A DNA stretch of 64,000 bases, from contig CAIKEU010000001.1 in the NCBI GenBank assembly GCA_903826575.1, forward strand, positions 56,016 through 120,015, given 5' to 3'. Positions within the stretch are counted from its first letter, which is position 1, and the number at the start of each line of letters is the position of its first letter. This document shows, piece by piece, positions 11,673-22,506 of this stretch. The notes under the pieces were generated by a model. It did no database searches, was not told the origin of the DNA, and worked only from the letters and a program-made list of their open reading frames with translations. The translations under genes and the position numbers were made by a program. Source of the DNA: an uncultured bacterium (GTDB lineage Bacteria > Actinomycetota > Actinomycetes > S36-B12 > CAIYMF01).

Positions 11673-13793
11673 GTGACGAGGTTTAACAACTCCCCCAGCA
11701 CCCTTCGTTCCTCCGATTCCGACTGGTGGTCTGACGCCGACGAGCGTGCCGTCGCGACGGCACGGGTACTCGCAGCTGATGCAGTGCAAAAGGTCGGCAA
11801 CGGTCATCCAGGCACGGCAATGAGTTTGGCGCCGGCCGCTTACCTGTTGTTCCAGCGCTTCTTGGCACATGACCCGGCCGATCCGGCGTGGCTGGGCCGC
11901 GATCGCTTCGTCTTATCATGCGGGCATTCATCGCTGACGTTGTATATCCAGCTATTCCTGTCGGGATATGCCGTTGAGTTGTCAGACCTCAAAACGTTTC
12001 GTACCTGGGGGTCGTTACTCCCCGGCCATCCCGAAATTCATCACACGCCCGGCGTCGAGACAACCACAGGCCCACTCGGGCAGGGTCTTGCGACGGCCGT
12101 CGGAATGGCTATGGGAGCTCGCTACGAGCGTGGCCTATTTGATCCGGACGCCGAAGCCGGCTCGAGCATCTTCGACCACATGGTGTGGGTCATTGCCTCA
12201 GATGGTGATCTAGAAGAGGGTGTCACATCGGAGGCTTCATCACTGGCGGGCACCCAGAAATTGGGCAACCTCGTCGTGATTTGGGACGACAATAGGATTT
12301 CCATCGAGGATGACACGGCTATTGCGTTCAGCGAGGATGTGGCCGCTCGTTACCGCGCATACGACTGGCATGTCCAGACTGTTGAAACCAATTCGGATGG
12401 AAGCGTAGACGTGCAGGGGTTGGCCCGCGCGATTGATGCAGCGCAGGCGGAGACATCACGGCCATCGTTCATTCAACTTCGGAGCATTATCGGTTGGCCC
12501 GCGCCGACGCTTCGCAACACGTTCAAAGCTCATGGCTCAGCTCTCGGTGCTGATGAGGTTGCCGCAACCAAGACGCTGCTCGGGTTCGATCCTGCGAAGA
12601 GTTTCGAGGTCGATGACTCGGTGCTCACACATACTCGTCAGGTGGCTGCTCGGGGTGCGGCCCTGCGTGCTGAGTGGGATGTCGCTTATGCCGCGTGGCG
12701 ATCCACGCAGCCAGATCGCGCCGCCCTGCTTGATCGCCTGGTTTCGGGTGATCTTCCTGAACTCGAGTTGCCGAATTTCCCTGCAGGCAAGGATGTATCC
12801 ACGCGCAAGGTGAGCGGCGAAGTGATCCAGGCGCTTGCGGCTCAGTTACCTGAATTCGTTGGTGGCAGTGCGGATCTCGCCGAGAGCAACAACACGACGA
12901 TTGAGGGCGGGCAGTCCTTCCTCGCGGAGGGCACAGTGGTGTCCCCCACGTCGCCATTCGGAAAAGCGCAATCGCCATATGGGCGCATCTTGCACTTCGG
13001 CGTACGTGAGCACGCCATGGGGTCGGCGCTCAACGGTATGTCCCTGTCGGGGCTGCTCAAGCCGTTCGGTGGGACATTCATGGTCTTCAGTGACTACATG
13101 CGTGGCGCTGTTCGCCTTTCAGCAATTATGAAGACGGCCGTCACGTTCGTTTGGACGCACGACAGTATCGGGCTCGGCGAGGATGGTCCGACTCATCAAC
13201 CTGTTGAACACCTGTGGTCCTTGCGCGCTGTGCCAGGTCTTGACGTGGTGCGCCCAGCCGATGCCAACGAGGTTGCGGTCGCATGGAAAACAATTCTGGG
13301 TAATCGACGCCCCGCTGGGTTGATTCTTACTCGACAAAACGTGCCGACGTTCGAGCGCAGCCCCGAGCATGGCGCGTCCGCCGATGGTGTGTCTAAAGGC
13401 GGCTACGTCTTGGCCGACTCGTCAACGGGCTCGGTTGACGTTGTGATCATCGCGACGGGTTCAGAAGTTCAACTGGCGGTTGCTGCTCGGGATCAGCTTC
13501 AGGCGTCGGGGATCGGCACCCGCGTCGTATCGATGCCGTGTACCGAATGGTTCGAAGACCAGCCGCAGGCGTACCGGGATCACGTGCTGCCCCCACAGGT
13601 GCGGGCGCGGGTCTCCGTCGAGGCTGGCATTGCCCAGGGCTGGTGGAAATATCTCGGTACCCACGGTCGGGCAGTTTCGCTAGAACACTTCGGTGCATCG
13701 GCAGATGCTGGGACTCTGTTCCGCGAATTCGGATTCACTGCCGAGGCAATTGCCGAGGCCGCGCGCGAATCTCTCAACGCCACGAAGTTTTAA
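11673..13793 (+). CDS. tkt: Transketolase
   Basis: A 706-residue thiamine-diphosphate enzyme that moves two-carbon units between sugar phosphates in the pentose phosphate pathway. The substrate-binding GNGHPGTAMS is near residue 43, the TPP/Mg motif SDGDLEEG is near residue 172 and GEDGPTHQPVEHL lies in the pyrimidine domain. GTG 11673 is set by the TAAGGT box 6 bases upstream. It is the first gene of the cluster tkt-tal-zwf-opcA-pgl, which carries the oxidative branch and the sugar rearrangements. Confidence 0.97.
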   Translation: MTRFNNSPSTLRSSDSDWWSDADERAVATARVLAADAVQKVGNGHPGTAMSLAPAAYLLFQRFLAHDPADPAWLGRDRFVLSCGHSSLTLYIQLFLSGYAVELSDLKTFRTWGSLLPGHPEIHHTPGVETTTGPLGQGLATAVGMAMGARYERGLFDPDAEAGSSIFDHMVWVIASDGDLEEGVTSEASSLAGTQKLGNLVVIWDDNRISIEDDTAIAFSEDVAARYRAYDWHVQTVETNSDGSVDVQGLARAIDAAQAETSRPSFIQLRSIIGWPAPTLRNTFKAHGSALGADEVAATKTLLGFDPAKSFEVDDSVLTHTRQVAARGAALRAEWDVAYAAWRSTQPDRAALLDRLVSGDLPELELPNFPAGKDVSTRKVSGEVIQALAAQLPEFVGGSADLAESNNTTIEGGQSFLAEGTVVSPTSPFGKAQSPYGRILHFGVREHAMGSALNGMSLSGLLKPFGGTFMVFSDYMRGAVRLSAIMKTAVTFVWTHDSIGLGEDGPTHQPVEHLWSLRAVPGLDVVRPADANEVAVAWKTILGNRRPAGLILTRQNVPTFERSPEHGASADGVSKGGYVLADSSTGSVDVVIIATGSEVQLAVAARDQLQASGIGTRVVSMPCTEWFEDQPQAYRDHVLPPQVRARVSVEAGIAQGWWKYLGTHGRAVSLEHFGASADAGTLFREFGFTAEAIAEAARESLNATKF

Positions 13794-13829
13794 CGCATCT
13801 AACGGCGGGACTCAGGGCTGCGGGTTTAC

Positions 13830-13835
13830 TAGGGT
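13830..13835 (+). promoter_or_regulatory. Minus-10 box of tal (leaderless start)
   Basis: TAGGGT followed by 6 bases (TTAACC) and the ATG at 13842. This gives tal and the genes after it a promoter of their own, 36 bases after the tkt stop. Confidence 0.6.
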
Positions 13836-13841
13836 TTAACC

Positions 13842-14954
13842 ATGACCTCAGACCTTCTTGCTGACCTATCCGCCGCCGGTGTGTCCATCTGGCTCGATGA
13901 CCTCGATCGGGGCCGTCTCAGCGGTGGAGGCTTGGCCGAGCTCGTTGCCTCCAGTTCGGTTGTCGGCGTCACGACAAATCCGAGCATCTTCGAGAAGGCG
14001 ATCGGAGGTGACTCGGAGCACTATGCCGAGCAGATGCGCGATCTGGCTATTCGCGGTGTCTCGGTCGATGAGGCAGTGCGCGCCATGACCACCCGGGACG
14101 TTCGCTGGGCCTGTGACGTTTTGCGCGACACGTACGAAGCCAGCAGCGGTGTTGACGGACGAGTCAGCATCGAAGTGGACCCGCGCTTTGCATTCGACAC
14201 CGAAGCGACCATCGCCGAAGGTCGCGAACTTCACTGGGCGGTTGATCGCAGCAATGTGCTGATCAAGGTGCCAGCGACTCTAGAGGGCCTGCCGGCAATT
14301 ACGGCATTGATCGGCGAAGGGATCAGCGTCAATGTCACCTTGATTTTCTCGGTGGATCGTTACCGCGCTGTTTTGGACGCGTGGCTAGCAGGTTTGGAAC
14401 GGGCGCGTGACAACGGTCTTAACCTTGCAAACATTGAGTCGGTGGCATCGTTCTTTGTCAGTCGTGTTGACACAGAGGTTGATAAGCGACTCGGCGCTGA
14501 CAGTTCCCTCCTTGGCACTGCGGCTATTGCCAACGCCCGCATCGCCTATGAAGCCTTCAGTTCCGTCATGGCTAGTGATCGCTGGGCGTCGCTGGCTGCC
14601 GTAGGTGCCCACGAACAGCGTCCGCTTTGGGCGTCGACTGGGGTCAAGGATCCGAACTACTCAGATACGCGCTACGTCGATCAACTGGTCACGAAGAACG
14701 TCGTCAACACCATGCCTGAGGCTACGTTGAACGCCGTCCGCGATCACGGAAAGATAACCGGCGACACTATAGTGCCCTTTTATGGCGACGCCCACGAGGC
14801 GCTGGTAGCGATCACGGCCGCCGGGGTCGACATGGATGATGTTGTCGCACGTCTAGAACGCGAAGGTGTCGACAAGTTCATTGCGGCATGGGAAGGCCTT
14901 CTCACAGTGGTGAGCAAGGCTTTGGAGTCCGCACGTCACGCAGCGGGACGGTAA
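13842..14954 (+). CDS. tal: Transaldolase
   Basis: A 370-residue class I aldolase-type enzyme that transfers a dihydroxyacetone unit from sedoheptulose 7-phosphate to glyceraldehyde 3-phosphate. The Schiff-base lysine lies in VLIKVPATLEGLPAI near residue 141. GVTTNPSIFEKAI is near residue 43. The length fits the long actinobacterial subfamily. The start is placed by the TAGGGT box. zwf follows after 5 bases. Confidence 0.96.
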   Translation: MTSDLLADLSAAGVSIWLDDLDRGRLSGGGLAELVASSSVVGVTTNPSIFEKAIGGDSEHYAEQMRDLAIRGVSVDEAVRAMTTRDVRWACDVLRDTYEASSGVDGRVSIEVDPRFAFDTEATIAEGRELHWAVDRSNVLIKVPATLEGLPAITALIGEGISVNVTLIFSVDRYRAVLDAWLAGLERARDNGLNLANIESVASFFVSRVDTEVDKRLGADSSLLGTAAIANARIAYEAFSSVMASDRWASLAAVGAHEQRPLWASTGVKDPNYSDTRYVDQLVTKNVVNTMPEATLNAVRDHGKITGDTIVPFYGDAHEALVAITAAGVDMDDVVARLEREGVDKFIAAWEGLLTVVSKALESARHAAGR

Positions 14955-14959
14955 CCGCG

Positions 14960-16501
14960 ATGCGTGCGCAGCCTTGGGCCCCGACCCAAAATCCCCTCCG
15001 CGATGAGCGCGACCGTCGATTACCGCGTATTGCAGGACCATGCAGTTTGGTCATCTTCGGTGTGACCGGCGACCTTGCTCGAAAGAAGCTGATGCCCGCG
15101 GTGTACGACTTGGCCAACCGCGGCTTGCTCCCACCCGCATTCGCTCTCGTCGGATTCGCCCGTCGCGATTGGGCTGACCAAGACTTTGCTCAGATCGTGC
15201 ACGACTCAGTACGCGAGCATGCTCGTACAGAATTCCGTGAGGATGTCTGGAACGAGTTGTCCAAGGGCATTCGCTTCGTGATGGGTGACTTCAGTGACAA
15301 CGAGGCTTTCGACACGTTGGCGCGAACGGTTGAAGATCTAGACCGCGTCCGCGGAACCCGCGGCAACCATGCCTTTTATCTGTCGATCCCGCCGAAGTTC
15401 TTTGGCCCTGTCGTCGAGCAATTGCAACGCTCCGGGCTGTCTGCTTCAGAAAATGACGCGTGGCGTCGCGTTGTCATTGAAAAGCCGTTTGGTCATGACC
15501 TTCAGAGTGCTCGCGAACTTAACGACACTATCGGCAAGGTCTTCTCATCGGGATCTGTGTTTCGTATCGACCACTACCTGGGCAAAGAAACAGTCCAAAA
15601 CCTGTTGGCTTTGCGTTTTGCCAACACCATGTTTGAGCCGATCTGGAATGCCAACTACGTCGATCACGTGCAAATCACCATGGCCGAGGATATCGGAATT
15701 GGTGGTCGTGCCGGGTATTACGACGGAATTGGCGCAGCCCGCGATGTCATCCAGAATCACCTGCTTCAGTTGTTGGCTCTCGCGGCAATGGAAGAGCCAC
15801 TGTCTTTCGACGCACGGGATGTGCGCATCGAGAAGGAAAAGGTACTCTCGGCAATCAAGCTGCCGTCAGACCTTGGCGCTCACACTGCCCGCGGTCAGTA
15901 CGCGCCAGGTTGGCAGGGCGGCGTGCAGGTCGATGGTTACTTGCAGGAAGACGGGATCTCCCCCACCTCCGGGACGGAGACATTCGCAGCGATCAAGGTT
16001 GAGATTGATACGCGGCGTTGGGCCGGAGTGCCGTTCTATCTGCGCACCGGTAAGCGATTAGGACGCCGGGTCACCGAGTTAGCGGTTGTCTTCAAGCGGG
16101 CACCGCACTTGCCCTTCAGCGAAACCGATACCGAAGAACTCGGACAGAACGCGTTCGTCGTGCGCGTGCAGCCCGATGAAGGCGTCACGATGCGTTTTGG
16201 CAGTAAGGTGCCAGGTACACAGATGGAAGTGCGTGACGTCAACATGGACTTTGCGTACGGCGACTCGTTCACCGAATCGAGCCCTGAGGCATATGAACGG
16301 TTAATTCTGGACGTGCTCTTGGGAGATCCGCCGCTGTTTCCACGTCACGAAGAGGTCGAGCTCGGGTGGAAGGTGCTCGATCCGATTTTGGAATTCTGGG
16401 CGAATGAAGGCCAGCCTGAGCAATACTCGTCAGGTACCTGGGGGCCCCAATCTTCGTACGACATGATCGCCCGCGACGGACGCAGTTGGAGGCGACCATG
16501 A
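14960..16501 (+). CDS. zwf: Glucose-6-phosphate 1-dehydrogenase
   Basis: A 513-residue enzyme that oxidises glucose 6-phosphate and reduces NADP, the entry to the oxidative pentose phosphate pathway. The dinucleotide motif GVTGDLARKK is at residues 34-43. The active-site motif RIDHYLGKETVQN is near residue 195, with its conserved histidine. ATG 14960 follows the tal stop by 5 bases. The stop overlaps opcA (ATGA), its allosteric partner. Confidence 0.97.
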   Translation: MRAQPWAPTQNPLRDERDRRLPRIAGPCSLVIFGVTGDLARKKLMPAVYDLANRGLLPPAFALVGFARRDWADQDFAQIVHDSVREHARTEFREDVWNELSKGIRFVMGDFSDNEAFDTLARTVEDLDRVRGTRGNHAFYLSIPPKFFGPVVEQLQRSGLSASENDAWRRVVIEKPFGHDLQSARELNDTIGKVFSSGSVFRIDHYLGKETVQNLLALRFANTMFEPIWNANYVDHVQITMAEDIGIGGRAGYYDGIGAARDVIQNHLLQLLALAAMEEPLSFDARDVRIEKEKVLSAIKLPSDLGAHTARGQYAPGWQGGVQVDGYLQEDGISPTSGTETFAAIKVEIDTRRWAGVPFYLRTGKRLGRRVTELAVVFKRAPHLPFSETDTEELGQNAFVVRVQPDEGVTMRFGSKVPGTQMEVRDVNMDFAYGDSFTESSPEAYERLILDVLLGDPPLFPRHEEVELGWKVLDPILEFWANEGQPEQYSSGTWGPQSSYDMIARDGRSWRRP

Positions 16502-17556
16502 CCGTTCGTCTAGATGGTACGACGGCGGCACAGGTTGCCAGCGCGATCTCCGAAGAGCGCTTTCGTCAGGGTTCAAGTGCCGTGGGTCGTGTTCTCACCC
16601 TGGTGATCATCGCCGATGAGGCCACGCAAGCTGACGCGGTGCACGCGGCAGCCCGGGCCGCACGTGAGCATCCATGTCGAATTCTTACTGCGATCCCACG
16701 ACCCGGCCACGGGCCCGCTCAACTTGATGCAGAGATCACCGTCGGCGGCTCTGATGGCCTTGGTGAGCTTGCGGTATTGCGGTTACGTGGACCGTTGGCC
16801 CATCACGTGGAATCAGTGGTTCTCCCGTTACTCGTCCCGGATGCCCCCGTGGTTGTGTGGTGGCCCGGCACTTGTCCGTCAAGCCCTGCCCTGGACCCAG
16901 TAGGTGCCCTTGCTCAACGTCGCATCACAGATTCAGCTGAGCATGCCCGGCCGTTGAAGTTACTGCAGGAGCTCGCCGACGGGTATGTCCACGGTGACAC
17001 CGATCTAGCATGGACGCGGATCACTCCGTGGCGGGCCCTATTGGCGTCCGCCCTTGACGAGCCGTACGACGAGATCACCCGCGTAGACGTGCACGCGCCG
17101 AAGACAAACCCCTCCGCTGTGCTACTGGTGTCGTGGCTCGAAGGCTGCCTCAAGGTGCCGGTAGCAATCAAGCCGTCCAAGGGTCCAGGTATCACCGGGG
17201 TTGATATTCACACCACCCATGGCGACATTATCGTGAGCCGACCGGACGGAAGGATCGCCGCGATCGCTCGACCGGGTATGCCTGATCGTGAAGCCGCACT
17301 ACCACGGCGTTCGATCGAATCTTTGATAGCCGAGGAACTTCGCCGGCTTGACCCTGACGATATTTACGATGAGGTGCTGGCCCGGTTTGCCGCTCAGTCG
17401 GCAGCGGCATCTGTATCGACGACGAAAACCACCAACAAAGATACGTCCACAAACGCGCCAATGAACAAGACGCCGGCGAAAAGGACTTCGGCAAAGAAGG
17501 CCGCCTCATCGGGTAAACCGGCGCCACGTACGTCAGCTGCAAAGAAGTCGTTGTGA
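16498..17556 (+). CDS. opcA: OpcA, glucose-6-phosphate dehydrogenase assembly protein
   Basis: A 352-residue OpcA, needed for full activity of Zwf in cyanobacteria and actinobacteria. The family core (LLVPDAPVVVWWPGTCP) is near residue 115. GGAGGCGACC before ATG 16498 is a good ribosome site, and the ATG overlaps the zwf stop. The last 50 or so residues are a low-complexity Lys/Thr/Ser/Ala tail with TPAKRTSAKKAAS-like runs, resembling histone-like tails and not part of the core fold. The pgl start overlaps the stop. Confidence 0.94.
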   Translation: MTVRLDGTTAAQVASAISEERFRQGSSAVGRVLTLVIIADEATQADAVHAAARAAREHPCRILTAIPRPGHGPAQLDAEITVGGSDGLGELAVLRLRGPLAHHVESVVLPLLVPDAPVVVWWPGTCPSSPALDPVGALAQRRITDSAEHARPLKLLQELADGYVHGDTDLAWTRITPWRALLASALDEPYDEITRVDVHAPKTNPSAVLLVSWLEGCLKVPVAIKPSKGPGITGVDIHTTHGDIIVSRPDGRIAAIARPGMPDREAALPRRSIESLIAEELRRLDPDDIYDEVLARFAAQSAAASVSTTKTTNKDTSTNAPMNKTPAKRTSAKKAASSGKPAPRTSAAKKSL

Positions 17557-18344
17557 AGGATCTGGTCGTACGACAGTTTGTAAGTAGTGACGAGTTGGCT
17601 AGCGGTATTGCTGACCAACTGGCTCACACAATCGTGGGTGCACTCACCGCGAGAGGGGTGGCCCACATAGTGCTGACCGGGGGTCGCATTGGCACGGCAT
17701 GTCTGGGGGCCCTGCGTGAGCACCCGCTGTGTGCTGATATTCCCTGGGATGGTGTGGAATTCTGGTGGAGCGACGAACGGTTCCTACCGACGGGCGACCC
17801 TGATCGCAACGACACGGGCGCCTATCAAGCACTCCTGAACCATTACCCGATCCCAGCGCAGAACATCCATCCGATGCCGAACGCAGACGACACGACGACT
17901 ATTGAACAGGGTGCCGCGGAGTATTGGACGCATATCAGCGCAGCGTTCGGCGAGGAGATCGCCTTTGACGTGTGCCTACTCGGGGTTGGGGAAGATGCGC
18001 ACGTCGCCAGTTTGTTTCCTTCGTTCGAGGCTGTGACGGTCTCTACACCGGGAGTGCTGGCAATCCGCAACTCGCCCAAGTCCCCACCTGAACGAATCAC
18101 GTTCACTCGGCCACTTATTGAGCGATCACGTCAGGTGTGGTTATTGGCGAGCGGCTCAGCCAAAGCCGATGCCGTTCACAGCATTGTGACGATGTCGGAC
18201 GAAGTGGTCGCTCCGGCCAGTAACGTTCATGGTTCGATGCGAACGGTCCTGTTCGCCGACCTAGACGCGGCCGTACGTATTCGGCCTGACGACGACACGT
18301 CGTATCCAGACGACGATGAATATCTCAGTCGCGAGTACTCGTAA
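17553..18344 (+). CDS. pgl: 6-phosphogluconolactonase
   Basis: A 263-residue NagB/DevB-type lactonase that hydrolyses 6-phosphogluconolactone made by Zwf. Family motifs are VLTGGRIGTACLGAL near residue 40, WSDERFLPTGDPDRN near residue 71 and LLGVGEDAHVASLFP near residue 145. The GTG start overlaps the opcA stop (GTGA). It ends the plus-strand cluster. No 6-phosphogluconate dehydrogenase gene lies in this window. Confidence 0.95.
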   Translation: MKDLVVRQFVSSDELASGIADQLAHTIVGALTARGVAHIVLTGGRIGTACLGALREHPLCADIPWDGVEFWWSDERFLPTGDPDRNDTGAYQALLNHYPIPAQNIHPMPNADDTTTIEQGAAEYWTHISAAFGEEIAFDVCLLGVGEDAHVASLFPSFEAVTVSTPGVLAIRNSPKSPPERITFTRPLIERSRQVWLLASGSAKADAVHSIVTMSDEVVAPASNVHGSMRTVLFADLDAAVRIRPDDDTSYPDDDEYLSREYS

Positions 18345-18361
18345 TCGAGCACGCGGGGTGG

Positions 18362-18595
18362 CTAGCTACCTGACGGAGACGGTGAAGCCGAATCTGTCGC
18401 TCCAGCACCAGCGACGGCCGCTGCGGCCGACATGGGTGTCCTTGTCAACGCCGGCCCGGTCCACAGTGCAGCGGCAGGTGCGGATGCAGCAGCAGATGAA
18501 GGTGAAACCGAAATGCTCGGCGCGGCTGTCGTGCCAGCAGACGAACACCCCGCCAGAACGGTCGCTACGACACCGAGAGCCAGTGTGGAGGAAAT
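18362..18595 (-). pseudogene. Remnant or atypical small lipoprotein
   Basis: The 327 bases between pgl and rbpA hold one readable feature. On the minus strand a frame closing at TAG 18362 reads as a lipoprotein: a hydrophobic stretch STLALGVVATVLAGCSSAG with a perfect LAGC lipobox, then about 55 residues rich in Ala, Ser, Pro and Thr. It has no ATG, GTG or TTG start: upstream codons run ATT, GCC, CGT, then a TAA at 18602-18604. Beyond that TAA the frame continues with Phe-Arg-Lys-Gly-Val, the kind of positively charged n-region a lipoprotein needs. A nonsense mutation is the simplest reading. An ATT start at 18595 or a sequence error are alternatives. Confidence 0.5.
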
Positions 18596-18671
18596 GGCAC
18601 GTTAGACGCCTTTACGGAACGAGGGAATGATGGTCTATCGACAGCGCGGCTTCTCATCCGTGCGCCAGAAA

Positions 18672-18998
18672 CTAGCGGAGTTTGGCCAGGGCCTCATTGA
18701 GAATAGCTTCGCCATCCTCGTCGCTACGACGCTCTTTGACGTATGCCAGGTGCGTCTTATATGGCTCAACCTTTGGCGCGGCAGGGGGGTTCGCCGCATC
18801 AGTACCGGCAGGAAGACCACAACGCGGACAATCCCACGTGTCTGGGATGAGAGCTTCGGTGGCGAAGGTCGGCGTCGTCTCGTGCCCGTTCTCACAGTGG
18901 AAGGTAATTCGAAGTCGCGGAGCCGCGTCACCGCGCTCGGCTTCGCCCATGGGGCCTGCGCCTACACGACTTCCACGAATTGCACTGCCACTGGCCAC
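18672..18998 (-). CDS. rbpA: RbpA, RNA polymerase-binding protein
   Basis: A 108-residue RbpA, an actinobacterial factor that binds RNA polymerase and the principal sigma factor and stabilises the open complex. The core domain has HCENGHETTPTFA and the CPRCG pair. The C-terminal sigma-interaction region has KTHLAYVKERRSDEDGEAIL. The GTG start is assigned from the conserved N-terminal sequence; AGGAAAGG lies about 8 bases upstream. RbpA is relevant to the minimal minus-10-only promoters seen in this window, since it assists promoter opening. Confidence 0.95.
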   Translation of the reverse strand: MASGSAIRGSRVGAGPMGEAERGDAAPRLRITFHCENGHETTPTFATEALIPDTWDCPRCGLPAGTDAANPPAAPKVEPYKTHLAYVKERRSDEDGEAILNEALAKLR

Positions 18999-19040
18999 AG
19001 AAATTGCCTTTCCTAGAAGGTGGAAAACACGTCGAGCGGA

Positions 19041-19271
19041 CTAGCTCTTAAGCAGCAATCCTAAGCCCACAATCAGGGCGGCCCAGACCAAGCCGAGGCC
19101 GATCGTGATGCGGTCGAGGTTACGCTCCGCAGCGCTTGAACCGCCCAGTGACGAGGAGATGCCACCACCGAAAAGGTCAGACAGTCCGCCACCCTTGCCC
19201 TTGTGCAACAGCACGAGCAGGATCAGGAGTGCGCTGATGATAACCAGCAGGATCTGAAAAGCCAGAACCAC
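19041..19271 (-). CDS. secG: SecG, preprotein translocase subunit
   Basis: A 76-residue SecG with two membrane helices (around residues 3-23 and 56-74) joined by the conserved loop LLHKGKGGGLSDLFGGG. It assists SecYE in protein export. The GTG at 19271 is chosen because it gives the normal length and has GGAAGG 7 bases upstream. A longer frame would add an unconserved hydrophilic N-terminus. TATCCT at 19310-19305 is a possible promoter. The gene follows tpiA, as in many actinobacteria. Confidence 0.92.
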   Translation of the reverse strand: MVLAFQILLVIISALLILLVLLHKGKGGGLSDLFGGGISSSLGGSSAAERNLDRITIGLGLVWAALIVGLGLLLKS

Positions 19272-19372
19272 GACATTGCCTTCCGTTAGCGACCAAGTTT
19301 TCTTAGGATACGCGATGTTGGCGCCGAACTCCCCCCGCGCCACCCGATAGGCGGCACATCCTCGCTTTCAAG

Positions 19373-20155
19373 TCAGGCGTCGCCGTGCATGCGGTAGCGA
19401 CAGATTGCAACGAATTCGTCTGGGTCAAGACTCGCGCCGCCAACAAGTGCACCATCGACGTCGGGCTCCACCATGATCGAGGCGATGTTGGATGCCTTTA
19501 CTGATCCGCCGTAAAGGACCCTCACGCCATCGGCAAGCTCTGCCGAGTAGAGGCCCGCAAGCGCCTGACGGATCTCTGCGCACACCTCCTGCGCGTCGGC
19601 GGGTATGGCTACTTCACCCGTCCCGATCGCCCACACAGGTTCGTACGCAATGACAATTGATGCCGCTTTCTCCTTGGCCAAACCGTTGAGCGCCGCAGTG
19701 ACCTGGGCAACTGTGAACTCAACCTGCTGGCCAGCCTTGCGCACGTCCAGACCCTCTCCGACGCACAGGATCGGGGTAATTCCGTTCCGAAACGCTGCGG
19801 TGATCTTCGCGGCAACTATCTCGTCCGTTTCGCCGTGATACTGACGACGTTCGCTGTGGCCAGTCAGGACGTAACTGCAGCCGAGTTTGGACAGCATGAC
19901 ACCGCTGACCTCACCGGTGTAGGCGCCGCTGTCGAACGTGGAGATGTCCTGCGCACCGTACTTGAGTTCCAAGTTGTCGGCGTTAATGACGGTCTGGACG
20001 GAACGAATATCGGTGAAGGGCGGCAGAACGGCGACTTCGCACTCGCGCAAGTCTGCGTCATTCAAGCCGAAGGAAAGCTTCTGAACAACGGCGATCGCCT
20101 CTAGGTGATTGAGGTTCATCTTCCAGTTGCCGGCCATGAGTGGCATACGAGCCAT
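19373..20155 (-). CDS. tpiA: Triosephosphate isomerase
   Basis: A 260-residue TIM-barrel enzyme that interconverts dihydroxyacetone phosphate and glyceraldehyde 3-phosphate. Substrate lysine is in GNWKMN near residue 11, the catalytic histidine is in TGHSERR near residue 99 and the glutamate is in [11 protein letters not shown] near residue 170. The ATG lies 3 bases after the pgk stop, with GGAGGG inside the end of pgk as ribosome site. Confidence 0.97.
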   Translation of the reverse strand: MARMPLMAGNWKMNLNHLEAIAVVQKLSFGLNDADLRECEVAVLPPFTDIRSVQTVINADNLELKYGAQDISTFDSGAYTGEVSGVMLSKLGCSYVLTGHSERRQYHGETDEIVAAKITAAFRNGITPILCVGEGLDVRKAGQQVEFTVAQVTAALNGLAKEKAASIVIAYEPVWAIGTGEVAIPADAQEVCAEIRQALAGLYSAELADGVRVLYGGSVKASNIASIMVEPDVDGALVGGASLDPDEFVAICRYRMHGDA

Positions 20156-20158
20156 GGT

Positions 20159-21361
20159 CTAACCCTCCAGAACGGCGAGGCCTGGGAGCACTCGACCCTC
20201 AAGTAATTCCAGCGATGCGCCACCGCCGGTTGAAATATGGCTGAACCCGGATTCATCGATTCCGAGTAGGCGAACGGCCGCAGCCGAGTCACCCCCACCA
20301 ACCACTGTTAAACCATTGACCTGGGTGATGGCTGTGGCGACTGCACGCGTGCCCTCCGCGTACGGCGCCATTTCGAACACGCCCATCGGTCCGTTCCAAA
20401 CGACGGTTCGTGCATCAGCAATTCGTTCCGCGAACAGCAACCGGCTATTAGGACCGATATCTAGACCCATCCAACCGTCCTGGATCTTGTCGGCAGCAAC
20501 GATCTTGTGCTGAGCATCGGCGGAGAACGCGGTCGCCACAACTAGATCAACCGGCAGTATCAGTTCCACCTCAAGTTCAGTTGCTTGGGCGATAAGTCCC
20601 TTAACCGTTTCGATCTGGTCTACTTCCAGCAACGACGAGCCAACGTTGTATCCCATCGCTGCCAAGAAGGTGAAGCACATTCCACCGCCGACGATGAGGC
20701 GATCCACCTTGGTTAACAGATTGGTGATCACGCCAAGTTTGTCGCTTACCTTCGACCCGCCAAGGATCACGACGTAAGGCCGATCAGGATCAGTTAGCAC
20801 TTTGCTGAATACAAGCGCCTCTGCCAGGACCAGCTTTCCGGCCGCATGTGGCAGCAGTCGGGCAACGTCGGTGACGCTGGCCTGCTCGCGGTGGACGACT
20901 CCGAACCCATCGCTGACGAAGACGTCTGCAAGCGCGGCAAGCTCACGTGCTAGTTCGCCACGCACTGCCGGGTCCTTGCTCGTCTCACGCGCATCGAAAC
21001 GTACGTTCTCCAACAGAACAACATCACCATCGTGCATGGCCCCAACAGCGTGGGCGGCCCCGTCCCTGGACACATCCGTGGCCAGAACAACTGTGGTACC
21101 GAGGAGTTCAGACAGTCGCGCGGCAACGGGAGCAAGACTTAGCTCGGACGACGGACCATCCTTCGGCCGACCAAGGTGAGCAACCAGGATGACTCGCGCC
21201 CCACGGTCGCGGAGAGCCTGAATCGTTGGCAGAGCCGCTTGGATTCGACCGTCATCGGTGATGTGACGGGTCCCGTCGGCCAAAGTCTCCAGCGGCACGT
21301 TGAAATCTGTGCGCACCAAGACCCGCCGACCGGCGACGTCAAGGTCGTCGATCGTCTGCAT
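20159..21361 (-). CDS. pgk: Phosphoglycerate kinase
   Basis: A 400-residue glycolytic kinase that makes ATP from 1,3-bisphosphoglycerate. RTDFNVPL near residue 19 and the nucleotide motif GGGDSAAAV in the C-terminal domain are clear. ATG 21361 has AAGGA 5 bases upstream and gives the normal N-terminus; an in-frame ATG 66 bases earlier lies inside gap. It sits between gap and tpiA in one operon. Confidence 0.97.
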   Translation of the reverse strand: MQTIDDLDVAGRRVLVRTDFNVPLETLADGTRHITDDGRIQAALPTIQALRDRGARVILVAHLGRPKDGPSSELSLAPVAARLSELLGTTVVLATDVSRDGAAHAVGAMHDGDVVLLENVRFDARETSKDPAVRGELARELAALADVFVSDGFGVVHREQASVTDVARLLPHAAGKLVLAEALVFSKVLTDPDRPYVVILGGSKVSDKLGVITNLLTKVDRLIVGGGMCFTFLAAMGYNVGSSLLEVDQIETVKGLIAQATELEVELILPVDLVVATAFSADAQHKIVAADKIQDGWMGLDIGPNSRLLFAERIADARTVVWNGPMGVFEMAPYAEGTRAVATAITQVNGLTVVGGGDSAAAVRLLGIDESGFSHISTGGGASLELLEGRVLPGLAVLEG

Positions 21362-21369
21362 AGCGATCC

Positions 21370-22470
<1,101 letters not shown>

Positions 22471-22506
22471 TCATGGGCGAAAGAGACCGGACCCGTCATC
22501 AGCCGA

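Noticed and set aside
18316..18630. Plus-strand open frame after pgl
   Set aside because: Arg/Gln-rich, no family resemblance, opens inside pgl, and lies antisense to the lipoprotein remnant whose composition explains it.
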